This document shows positions 10,089 through 21,500 of a DNA stretch of 44,832 bases, piece after piece; positions within the stretch are counted from its first letter, which is position 1, and each line of letters opens with the position of its first letter. Where the stretch lies: NCBI GenBank assembly GCA_009746045.1, contig RPFO01001939.1, positions 1 to 44,832 of the forward strand. Reading direction: 5' to 3'. The notes below the pieces were generated by a model. It worked only from the letters and a program-made list of their open reading frames with translations. It was not told where the DNA came from and searched no databases. The stretch is from Mesostigma viride (taxonomy: Eukaryota > Streptophyta > Mesostigmatophyceae > Mesostigmatales > Mesostigmataceae). The translations under genes and the position numbers were made by a program.

Positions 10089-10360
10089 CGCCTCGCAATT
10101 TGAAAATTGCGGTCTCATTAGGTACGCAATCTACCGACTTGCGTACATAAGTAGTACTGTAGGACGGCGCAAGGGCGCAAGTGCGCACTTGTCGCGCCTC
10201 GCAATTTGAAAATTGCGGTCTCATTAGGTACGCAATCTACCGACTTGCGTACATAAGTAGTACTGTAGGACGGCGCAAGGGCGCAAGTGCGCACTTGTCG
10301 CGCCTCGCAATTTGAAAATTGCGGTCTCATTAGGTACGCAATCTACCGACTTGCGTACAT
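10089..10360. repeat. 106-bp tandem repeat
   Basis: Units begin at CCTCGCAATTTG at 10091, 10197 and 10303, giving a 106-bp period and about 2.5 copies that are almost identical. Each contains AATTTGAAAATTGC, ACGCAATCTACCGACTTGCG and a GCGCAAGTGCGCACTTG palindrome-like stretch. A diverged fragment (GTACTGTAGGACGGCGCAAG) recurs at about 10659. It lies in the spacer upstream of the pogo-type gene; reverse-strand ORFs through it only translate the repeat. Confidence 0.9.
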
Positions 10361-10652
10361 ATACGAAGGCAAAATGAAAAAATGCGAGACAGTGAATTCT
10401 GATTAGATCCAGCAGCCAGCAGACAAGAGTCGTTCCCTCCACGTGACGTCGTTCCCTCCACGTGGCGCTTGGGCATACAGGATCCATCATACAGGCCTTT
10501 TACCGTACACGCACAACTCGGCATTATCCGGCGGAGCCTGGGCGGAGCCCATTTTTACTCTAGTAGCTTGCTAGTACACAACACATCACAATCTATCACA
10601 ATGCCGTTAGCCACAGTGGCTCGACACGAACACGTCCGCTCGATAAATCACT

Positions 10653-11152
10653 CTCGGAGTACTGTAGGACGGCGCAAGGGGGCCAGTGCGCAACTTGTCG
10701 CGCCTCTTCACCGTGTACACCCGGCATGTATACCCGGAGTGTACACCCGGAGTGTACACCCGTGTGCACCCGGCAGTGCAGACCGAAGTGTAGCGTGACC
10801 CACAACGACGTTGTGGGTCACGCTACACTTCGGCCCACCGCCACCAAGTGTCGGCGCTTGCATACAGTACTGTACATATGTTATGTAGTGGCGTGATCCA
10901 CAACGTCGTTGTGGGTCACGCCACTACATACAGTGCATACAGGGCCTTAGCGTGTGGCAGTAGACCGAAGTGCACCCGGCGTGTACACCCGTGTACACCC
11001 GGAGTGTACACCCGTGTGCACCCACTTCGTTGTGGGTCACGCCACTACATACAGTGCATACAGTGCCTTAGCGTGTGGCAGTAGACCGAAGTGCACCCGG
11101 CGTGTACACCTGTGTACACCCGGAGTGTACACCCGTGTGCACCCACTTACAG
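10653..11152. repeat. Palindrome + GTGTACACCCG repeat block, copy 2
   Basis: Same components as the block at 2790-3190, and much of 10848-11150 is nearly identical to it. It includes a perfect 51-bp palindrome at 10783-10833 (25-bp arms around one base, core CACAACG-A-CGTTGTG) and GTGTACACCCG arrays. It sits between the divergent pogo-type transposase gene and the cysteine-protease gene. Confidence 0.9.
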
Positions 11153-11232
11153 GCGGACTTAAGGATGAATTACCATCCTTGAAAAAATGATGTTTTGACG
11201 TAGGTGGTCGGAAAGTTGCACGAACGGCAGCG

Positions 11233-14200
11233 ATGGCAGACGGCTTGGCTACGTCGGCGGAGAGAGTGAAGGACACACTGGCCACCATGCGCTCGATATT
11301 GCGTGAGCCGGTAAGTACAGTAGACGGTTACGCAGTTGGCGGGTATAATTTCATGTTACGCGGCTGGGCATATTACGGAGACAAGGTCGTTGTCCCTGGC
11401 GTTATGCAGGCAGGTGATGCGTGGCCGGGCGCCATGCCCTTTTTTTTTTTTTGCGCCAACATGCACCTGATGCTTTTCGTCGGTTGTTGACAACCCAATC
11501 TGGTGGCTGGCATCCATGCTTTGGACGTACGCGGGCCGGGATGCACGTGCACGGAGCGCAGGTGAACAAATGCAAGACACCGAATGACTTCGTCAGTCTG
11601 TCCAGAGATTTTAAGGGCTCTCCCGTTGAGAGGCTCGTCGTTACCTTACACACGAAACAGGAGTTACACAGGCGCAAGGATGACCTGAAGAAGCTGGCTG
11701 GCGATACGTGGGACGTCAACGCATGCACGGCCGCCGTAAGGTTTTCCCTGTAATGTAGCTACAATGTTGTTGCTTTCTGTTGGATGCATTGCAGGTAGAA
11801 TGCTAGGCCTTGAACCAACCGGCCGAGGCACATGGGTGACGTCTCTGAATTTGTGGCATGGGGTGTTCCTGGTTTCATGCTGCTTCAATGTACATGGATG
11901 CCGTTTGTACGCAGCATCGACGACTGAATGAGCACCAGAATAAGCGCGCTGCAAAGGTGTGGCCTGTCAAGAGTGAGCGCGATGCAAAGCTGCGGAAGCT
12001 TGTAGCCTCAACATCGTCTGCTGATGAGCAGAAAGAGGCTGAAGGTGCAGCGCCGGTTGCGTCTGGGGGTAATACACGGCAACCAGCGACGCAGGGTCAG
12101 CTCGCAGTCCTTCCCCCGCCCCTAACCTCCGCCTCCCCCCAATGCCGTCCTTGGCTCTCTCAGGGGGCTTATCAAGCCTCCCACATGCGGACAGTGCTGC
12201 CCGTGCTGGCTACGAGGTAGCAAATGAGGCGCAACATCTGCTTCGAGCTGCGCTAGAGGCTTTGCAAGGCGTGACAGCAAGTGCGGCGCCAATCCTTAAA
12301 GACCCCGTTGCAGCGGGTAATCTGGCGCAGGCAGTCGTGACCAACCAGATACTCGCGCAGGTAGGGCTCCTGTTATTTTGCACTGAGTTTACCTGTTTAT
12401 CGGGTTGTTTGTTGTGTTCAAGCAGTAACGTCTTATCTGAGCATCTCCATTGTTAGGATGTCCACGGCCTTGGCACACCGGGCTTATTTACAGCAATAAT
12501 CTGCCTGGTGATGTGTGTGATCGGCACTGTGTGTTGCAGCTCATGCGCGTGGCATCAGCAGCCAATCGGGGCAGCGGGGACGAGGCCGCCACGCCGGTGG
12601 TGGGCGGGGCAGCGGGGGTGAGGCCGCCACGCCGGTGGTGGGCGGGGGCAGCCGGGATGAGGCCGCCACGGCGGTGGTGGGCGGGGGCAGCGGGGGTGAG
12701 GCCGCCACGCCGGTGGTGGGCGGGGGCAGCCGGGATGAGGCCGCCACGGCGGTGGTGGGCGGGGCAGCGGGGTGAGGCCGCCACGGCGGTGGTGGGCGGG
12801 GGCAGCCGGGATGAGGCCTCCACGCCGGTGGTGGGCGGGGGCAGCGGGGGTGAGGCCGCCACGCCGGTGGTGGGCGGGGGCAGCGGGGGTGAGGCCACCA
12901 CGGCGGTGGTGGGCGGGGCAGCGGGGACGAGGCCGCCACGCCGCCGGTGGGCGGGGGCAGCGGGGACGAGGCCGCCACGGCGGTGGTGGGCGGGGGCAGC
13001 GGGGGTGAGGCCGCGGGCAGCGGGGGTGGGGTCGCGGCCAGCAATGATGGGTGGACAGTTTCTGAAGATGCGGAGGAGGTGGACAGTGCTGAGAAGCGCC
13101 CAACCGAGGAGCAGGCACGTACGGGGCCTCACGACTTTGTAGACGTGGATGCGTGGGCGGATGCGGTTGAGGCTGCGGCTGCGGCTGCGGGGGGGAAGCG
13201 AAAGCGAGACCCAAGGCCAGCCGCGCCACTGAAGGTGGTGGGTGATGATGCCCCGTGCACGTCTTGCCAGCAGGGTGCCAGGTTTATGGCGGAGGAAGAC
13301 TTGGTCGTAACAGGCGAGCATCAACGCGTTATGGAAAACGAAAAAAACTGTTGCTTCTTAGATGCAGCAGTTGACGTGATTTTTTTTACCATCTTGTTTG
13401 TCTTGCAAACACTTGGCGCCCCAGGACTGTCATTCCTCGTGACACGTCCGCCTGGTGTGCCACATACCCCGGAGATTTGCCGTATCGGCTGGATTCTCAT
13501 GAAATTGATGTTCTACCGGAGTGCTGGTAGGCTGGACATGATGACTAAATGGCGGAACATGCTGTTTGATCAGATTTCCAAAGTCGCCCGGGTGCGTGAG
13601 CTGGGTGTTAAAGTGGGAGGAATGGGGTCCGTCCATGAAGCATTGTCGCTACTTCTTGTACATTTGAAGGGGTGCCAGCCTACCTTTACACCCTACAAGT
13701 GTGTCGCACGCGCTTCGGAAAAAGATGATTGTGAACCCCCGCATCCAATCGACCTAGAAAGGGCGCACGATTCCGTACTGGCACGCCTCATGGACAACGC
13801 CGGTTTGTTGGCCAACATGCGGGCTGTCTGCCTGGAAGGCTATATAAGCATCCACCAAGTCGCACGGTGTAAAAGCTTGGGACCGGAACCGTGCCTGAGG
13901 CAGCGTGTCTTTAAAGGCAACCCCGCATACCTGGTGTTTACCAAGCTCCATGGGCTGAAGCGTACCCCCTTGGACTCATACAGTGGGCCTCCTTTGCCCG
14001 TCGCTTTCAATGTGGAAATTAATGTGGATGAAGACGGTGCCATGTCTAAACGCACAGTGGACCTGCGCCTTGCAATTCTCATGCGAGCGTATCATAAGCA
14101 CTGGACCACATTGGTGCCTGCAAGCACTGACCCCACCAGGTGGTGCGACGAGTGGGTGGAGTATGATGACCTTTTGGAAACCGTCCAGCCACGTGGTCGT

Positions 14201-14278
14201 CTGAGTGATGTCGTCCAGCAGTTGACCGGCTGCATGTATGGAGCGGTGTACCGTGTGATTACGCCATGCCAGAACTAA
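11233..14278 (+). CDS. USP-like cysteine protease candidate, 4 exons, frame breaks
   Basis: Exons 11233-11310, 11562-11735, 11915-12360 and 12540-14278, all GT-AG and phase 0. The N-terminal part (MADGLATSAERV...) is a charged, helical, unrecognised region. Exon 4 begins with a 37-39-bp minisatellite (Gly/Ala-rich GGGSGGEAATPVV units), then an acidic/KRKR linker. The C-terminal ~330 aa hold NCCFLDAAVDVIFF, resembling the catalytic Cys box of C19 (ubiquitin-specific) proteases, and near the end HKHWTTLV...WVEYDD, resembling their His box; the stop is at 14276. I infer a ubiquitin- or SUMO-like deconjugating protease; the order Cys then His/Asp fits, but overall similarity is weak. Exon 3 needs a one-base shift near the G5 run at 12063-12070, and the minisatellite has units of changing length. 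It may belong to the same mobile element as the next gene. Confidence 0.5.
12577..13040. repeat. 37-39-bp GC-rich minisatellite in coding exon
   Basis: About 12 units of GAGGCCGCCACGCCGGTGG plus GTGGGCGGGGGCAGCGGGG. Most are 39 bp (13 codons) but some are 37-38 bp, so the frame changes within the array. All six frames stay open here, so the ORFs on both strands are not evidence of separate genes. Confidence 0.9.
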
Positions 14279-15563
14279 CCCGCCAGAACTCAATCAAGTT
14301 TCGTTTAAGTGGCCAGCCGGAGCGGCTGTTGAATTTTTAGCGGGCAAGTGTTCGAAGCGCATCATTGGCGGATTACTTGCGAACTTGGGTTCCCCCGCGA
14401 AACTCCAACCGCACGTTCATGATTTCCAAATCTGAAGTAAAGTTCGACGAAACTTTCTGAACGGGGGCAACTGACGGGCAGCCGGTTGGCCCTGGCACAG
14501 GGAACTGTCAGAGGACCAACCAGCGCACGTACCGTACTGTCAAGCACAAATGCTGGGCAAAAATGTTTCTAAGGTTTCGCGAGATTCCCCCATAAAACTT
14601 GGGAAGTTCAAGCACGACTCCCTGTCGACCCAGTCTGACCCGCATCGTTGACATTACTGTACTGTATTTTTGGCTGGACGATGCATAGCAACGTAAATTA
14701 CGTTGTTTTAGACGTTAGGGACGTTGAACGGCACTTGGAGGTCATGGCTGCCAGCCAGAGTGGTCGAGGAGGATAAATGTAGGGAGAAATATGATTGTTT
14801 TGCAAGTTTTAGACCTGATTTTAAGTCGTGCGTGTTGTGGCGTTGCGCCGGTCGCCGCGAAATTTGAATTTCTTGTCCAATGGGTGCGCAGAAACTGGGA
14901 AAACGGGCTCGAGGGTCAGGACGTTGCATTATATTGCTTTTGAAAACTCGCAGCGGGATGCGACCGTATGCCCGAGCTTCGGAAAAGGTGCTATAAGGTA
15001 ATTTTGGTTTCCTGCAGTTTGTCGTAAAGCACCTGTGCATTTCGGCGCAGTTACTCTGTGTGCAGGCCTTGCGAGTGCCCAGGCGACCCGGGAACTGGCG
15101 CGACCTAACTGCCGACGACATTCCGAATGACGAAATAAGGTGGGTTTTTTTGTTGAAGCGTGGATGCTGATTAGACTGCTTAAGATTGCTGGCGCATGCC
15201 AGGTTAATCTTTGTCAAGTTCCTGGCATTTCAAGTTCCTTTGCCGGCCACAACAAGCGCTGCCCCTTGCAGGCAACACCGTGTCGGCTTTTTCTAGGCTT
15301 TAAGGCCAGGCTTTGGTTTAATTAGTCACGTGCCGTGGTGCAATGTGCTGCACTGTCGTTTAGAAACAATGTGCAGCACTGCCACGCCTGCGATGCCACG
15401 TCTCGGTGCACGCAGTATTGGTGCATCACGTTCGTATACGCGCCCTGCACTGCCGTCGCAATTTATCGCAGTGAACTTGTGTCCCGCACTCGCCTGACGC
15501 TATGAACATGCGTAGTATGCAATCGTTTCTGCAATGCAAAATGTACCCGTTTGCTGCATGCAG
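14279..15563. other. Intergenic/possible 5' exons, unresolved
   Basis: The only coding-like signal is 15066-15139 (+), with an acceptor (CTGTGTGCAG) and a donor (AAG/GTGGGT), encoding ALRVPRRPGNWRDL... and then TADDIPNDEI. It joins in phase to the alternative frame of 15564-15624 (CLIKSPKGNSQWQRWPPSWK), which then runs to a stop about 12 codons into the next exon. That reading looks coding but conflicts with the transposase-like frame, so either the exon belongs to another transcript or another indel lies near 16980. Confidence 0.35.
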
Positions 15564-18500
15564 ATGCCTGATAAAATCTCCCAAAGGCAACAGCCAGTGG
15601 CAACGTTGGCCACCCTCGTGGAAGGTACGTACATGGCAACAAACCCACGTGGACATCCTTTCCATGCATTTTAGGCCTCCTTCTAGGTTGAAGACTTTAC
15701 AGCTTTAAGTGGCTCCATGCATTTTGATACTGCTGGCGTGCTTTAATTTACAATTGAAGCCATTACTGGTTCTGAACTGGAAAAAACCTTGTGTTCCAAC
15801 ATAAACTTCCTTTTCAGTTTACATTCCTCGTTCTCCCTCACAGCTCATCCTTCAGATATTCACTAGCCCAGCTGAGATTCTCACAGGCTTTGAAATAATA
15901 TATTCTCACAGCATTGGGAAAAACGGTCTTGTGTTGTGAGCAGTTGTGTGCCTAGGATATTAGCAATGACGTGACTGTTTTACTTGTGCAATTGAGCAAA
16001 TGGAGGTAGGCCTCTTGCATGTAATTTAGTGCACCGAGTGCATTGGTAGCTGTATGTTAATAATGGAGTTGGTTCTTTGCTTTGGAATTGTTTCTTTGCT
16101 TAGAACTCTGCGATTCATCTGAAGGGGAGGGGACATCCCTAGCACCCCACCAAAAATACCTTTTATAAATGTAATGCATTTGAAGCATATCCAATAATGC
16201 TTGGGGACCGTGAAGATGATGTTTGTTGGGCATTTATCCCACTGCACTTGTTGGGGGTACTTTTTTGTTGGGGGTTATTGGGGGTTACCCCCAACCACGC
16301 ACCGGTGGTGAGCTAAAGAAAACGACGCTATTTAGGACGAATATTATCATTTAGGAGAATGGGCAAACCGTTCTTATGCAAACCACGTACTCCCATGTAG
16401 CTGCCCCCTTGGTGAAACATTGTGGCTATTCAGCTCAGTAAAAGAATGAGTATTCCTCATAGTTAATCAGTTTCTCTCCCAAAGTCGCGTCTTTTTTCCC
16501 TCTTAATTAGTGAAATCAGACCAATCACATTGTAAAATGATCAACACCACGTACTTGTATTCAAAACTGGCCGAGGGCCGAGGGGGCTGAACCGCACTGC
16601 TGCAAAATTTCAGCTCGTTATGATGGCAAATTCCTTTGTTAATAATAGGGGGTCTTGTTTCTCATATTTTTGCAGTCTTGGGTTTATTTTTTCTTGCTTG
16701 GTGCATGCATTTGTAGCTCACCATTGGTGTATGGTGGGGGCGGGGTAGTACCCTCAACTAGTGGTGTCATCAACAATTAGTCGCTATAGTTACAGGTTCC
16801 AATCAACACAGAGACTTCCCAATTGACATAGGAATGATATGAAATAAAAGCTGAATTTTTACTCACTCAAAAAAAATCTACCCACTACGGTCCCCTGAAA
16901 CCCTCATATTGATTTGTGTCCACCACTACCTTGTTCCATGCAGCGTTACGTGTTCACCAAGTCCTGCTGGAAGACCATTTGAGCAATACGGGCAAGCACA
17001 ATAAGATAGAAATAGCTGGCCTCACCGATGGTGAAGTCATGGCCTTCAAGGGCCTCGCTCGCCATTTGGGATTTGTAAATGCTCTGCCAGCTGGGATGGA
17101 TGGAAGCATCCCAGACTTGATTCGGGCAATATTGAAAGGGTTCCTACTGCCCCTCTCCGATGCAGATGGCGCTCTATTGGAAGAGCGAGGACAGTGGGCA
17201 GCGAGAGAGCAACAGCTCCTCGCATCCATCGCGCAGCTCCAGGCTGACTTGGCCTTTAGACAAGGCGTGCTTAACACCAGCATCAAAGACTACCTGGAGC
17301 TGCAAGATGAGATCAAGACCTTGCAAGAGGAGGATGCCCGGGAGCCGAGGGCAGCCCTGAAGAGGAAGCTGGAGGAGGTTACGGCGGAGTGCGCCCAGCT
17401 GGACGCCGAGGTGGACCGCAAGAAGGAGAAGCTCAAGGAAATGGAGAAGTGGCCAGTTTTTGAGCTGCAGAGGGAGCTGGATCGCTCCCGCAGGTGTCTC
17501 ACCATGAATGCAGATGGTGAACTGGCTGATGTGGTCCACAGGCGCAACAAGAAGACCTTGGTAACGAGGCGAGATGCTCTGCTGGGTGCGCGGGACAGCC
17601 TCATGTCCTTTAGCATCGGCATGGCAAAAAAGTCACTGCCGATGCTGAGGATTATGAGAACGCGCATCGCTACGCTGCAGCACAAGCGGCCCCCTGCACC
17701 CGTCGCGTGGCCTGACCAGGAGATCCTGAAGAAGCACATCGGGACGGGGGAGACCAGGTTGTCATCTCAAGGGGTCCTCTTGTCCCTCCCCGCGCGCGAC
17801 AAGCGCAGGTTTGACGAGCGCGCCATAGCCAAGCACAGCAGGGACGTGAGAGACGCACGCTTGTGGGTGAAGCTGCGCGATACAATCCCAGGCGGATGCT
17901 CCGTGAGGGTCACAGCCGGGGCCAAGAAAATCCTTGGGCCTGTAGTCCCCTGCGAGCAGTTAATCCAACAAGCCCGCAAGGACCAGACCGAGAGAGTGGA
18001 CAGCATCGTACCACTATATCGCACGAACATCGCTGAGGATGTCACCGCGATGCCGGACTTCGAGACAGGCGTCTACGGCTGGCAAAATCACCCCACCAAC
18101 TCAGCTCAGGTCAGTGGAAAGCTAGTGTCAATCTGAATTGCACATTTTTTCCCCCCGCGTGTTCATTAACTGGAATTTTCCTTACATCGTCCTAGCATGT
18201 ATGTGCTGTCACGGTTACCTAAATCTGCCTTGGAGTTATAAATTGTGACTTGCGCGCCCGCATGTGCTGTGTGCAGTTGATGGTGATGAGGCTTTTCCTG
18301 GAAAACCCCGATTCACCAGTGTGGCGGGACATGAAGGTCACGAAACGGGCTAAGCTGGACATCGGCTGCGGCGGCGATGGTCATCGAACCCGCTTAGGCG
18401 CCGGCACGATGAACATGCTAGCGATGTCGATACGCCCAGTCGACCCAGCATTCCCAGACCTATGGCAGAGGCCAGACTGGGTGTCAGTCAACCTAGAATC

Positions 18501-21500
18501 CCCCGGGGGTGACAAGCGAGCGAACCTGCTCAAGAATGCAGCAGCGTGGCTGGAGGTCATCAAGTACCTGGCCGGGCATGAGATCCCCGTGGTGCTCGAT
18601 GGTGTGGAGATCATGATCAAGTTCCGGGTCTTCATCCTCGGCGACATGGCATGGCAGTGGGCGATGCGAGGTACGGTATTTCTCGTTTCAAATGCCCCAA
18701 CCCCCCACGCCCACCACCACCCCGCCCCCCTTAGCTTCCGGACCCGGGCAGCCTTCCATAAGTTCCGTCGCTCTTGATGTGCCATGGTCGGTGTTTAGGT
18801 CTGTCCCTTTGCCTGCGTGACCTCGCTTGCCTTGCCATGGCTTTGCCCGCTCTTATTGCACGCTCGTGTGCGCGGCACATGCCACGTGCCCCCCCCCCTG
18901 CCTGCGTCACCTCCCTTGCCTTGCCATGCTTTTGCCCGCTCTTATTGCACGCTCGTGTGCGCGGCGCGTGCCACGTGCCCCCCCCTTGCCTGCGTGACCT
19001 CCCTTGCCTTGCCATGGCTTTGCCCGCTCTTATTGCACGCTCGTGTGCGCGGCACATGCCACGTGCCCCCCCTCTTGCCTGCGTCACCTCGCTTGCTGGG
19101 CCATGGCTTTGCCCGCTCTTATTGCACGCTCGTGTGCGCGGCGCGTGCCACGTGCCCCCCCCTTGCCTGCGTGACCTCGCTTGCCTTGCCACGGAGTTGC
19201 CCGCTCTTATTGCACGCTCGTGTTCGCGGCGCGTGCCACGTGCCCCCCCCTTGCCTGCGTGACCTCGCTTGCCTTGCCATGGCTTTGCCCGCTCTTATTG
19301 CACGCTCGTGTGCGCGGCACATGCCACGTGCCCCCCCCCTTGCCTGCGTGACCTCCCTAAGTTGCCTTGCCATGGCTTTGCCCGCTCTTATTGCACGCTC
19401 GTGTGCGCGGCACATGCCACGTGCCCCCCCCTTGCTTGCGTCACCTCCCTTGCCTTGCCACGGAGTTGCCCGCTCTTATTGCACGCTCGTGTGCGCGGCG
19501 CGTGCCACGTGCCCCCCCCCTTGCCTGCGTGACCTCCCTTGCCTTGCCACGGAGTTGCCCGCATCGAGCGCAGGCTGGTGTTGCAATGGTTATTATGAAC
19601 AATTAAGTTTGGCATGCAATGGTGACTTGTTTTCTGTGGGCTGTGTGCTTCCTTCATTCAGGGTGCGGTGGCATGTCGGACCCCGACAAGCACTTTTGCC
19701 ATCTTTGTGATGCGCACGAGGACGACCGCTTCGTTCTTTTTCAGATGGCCCATCCCCTCCCAGGGGAGACGCTCCCGGAATTCGCCCGCCGCCATTTCAT
19801 GGGGGTTCGCGAGGCGAGGGAAATCAACAAATGGTTTGCCGGGCAACCTCGTACTGGGCCAGCGTGGGAGTCGGAGCTGGAGCTCCGAAAGTACACCACC
19901 GACACGACCGTGGGCCCAACGATCAATCTCGCGTTGTACCCTGATGACGAGACCTCCACTGACGCGCAGCCAAGCGATGGCGGAGCCAGGGCAAGCCAAC
20001 GCCGGTCGGCACGGACATCGGGCAAGGCACTTCCCTCAAGTGCTTTGCTTCGGGTCCACCGTACCATGCCGATGGACCGGAAGAGCGACCATGACCTGAT
20101 TCCCGGTATCCCAGCGTGGCAATACGGGTTCGACTGGGAGCACTGCGTCACGCGCATTGTGGAGGCCCTTCTCAAGATCATCCAAACTGAGGTAACCAAT
20201 TGGTGTTATATAGTTGTTCTTGGCATTCACATCAATCGGAAAATAGTTGCCAAATGCTAGCAAACATAGCCCAATCAATGCAGTTTCTAGTTGTTTTTCA
20301 AGGGTTTCATAATATAGTTGCATGTCAATCGGCAAGTTCCCATGCGCGGCAAGGTTCATGGTTGACATGGGAAGCCTGATAATTAGGTGTGTGGGTCAGT
20401 AGGTGGCATGCAGGGTGGGCGTTTGTTTTTAGGTGCTTGAAAACATGCATCATGCATGTAGACCCGCCCACTTACTGTGCGCTATGCTTGTGCATGGGCA
20501 TTGCATACTAATATGCGTTGCTGTTGCGGTTGGTGCACAACATGGTGATTCCACTCCCACGATTGTTACACAGATGATCGGTGGCACAGCTGCCGAATCA
20601 ACCTCGCGCATTGAGCGGTTTAACCGACGGATGAAGGAGATCAAGTGCTCCTGGAAAGTTGAGTTATGTGCCCCCAATCAGGTTGGCGACAAGGCCACGC
20701 CCAAGTACAAAGCAGTTCAGCTGTCAGGTAGTGAAGCGCGGAAGCTTTTGAACGAGCACCTGCATTGGCTCGACGTGCTTGATACGGAGCGCGGAGAGCT
20801 TTATAGGGAAGTCTGGGGTCTTTTCAAGAGCATTAACGAGGTAGGCCGTTCCAAGTGCCCCTCGGAGGCTGAGAGAGCCCAATTCATGGATGACACAAGG
20901 CGTTTCCACCGACTCGTAGTGATGCGGTTCCCCAGGGCCAACTGTGGAAGCTACTACTTGCATTGCGTGGGGCTTCACGCCGCGGAATTGCTGGAGAAGT
21001 TGGGGGCGGTGTGGAGAACGGCCCAGTCCGGTGTGGAGAATCGGCACACGATCAGCAACCGTATTGTAAGTGGATGTGATGGCATGCATGTGGGATAGCC
21101 GGCTGTCTTGTTTGATGCCCGCGTGGCGTGTCTTGCTCGTAATAGCGGTATTGGGGGCTCGATGCACACCCTTGTACTAATAAGATGATGCATTGAGTTA
21201 GATAGACATGAATGAGCGCTGTGTCAGATTGTAACTAGAATGATATTCCCATGATGCCCCGGCACTCTGGTTTGCAGGTACGCCAATCCACGGGTTGGGG
21301 CGGCGCAAGCGGCACTACCGCCGGCCAAGTAGTCCAAGTGGGCACCGCAGGGACATGCGGCCGTATTCATGCCAAGGGCGAACGTGTGCATGTGCCCAAC
21401 GAGCCCCTCCTGCAGGTATGCAATGCTCGTTTAGCCTTCAATGCATGGTCTTTCATTATCGGACGGGCCACATGGCCTTGCATGCATAATATTTCGTCAT

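Noticed and set aside
9796-10490. Reverse-strand ORFs with repeated RKSVDCVPNETAIFKLRG
   Set aside because: Translations of the 106-bp tandem repeat in a promoter-side spacer.
14708-15217. 169-aa reverse-strand ORF
   Set aside because: No recognisable domain, and it overlaps a better-supported forward exon candidate with splice sites; not supported as a gene.
18731-19710. Cys/Arg/Ala-rich ORFs on both strands
   Set aside because: Translations of the 88-bp minisatellite within an intron bounded by good splice sites.
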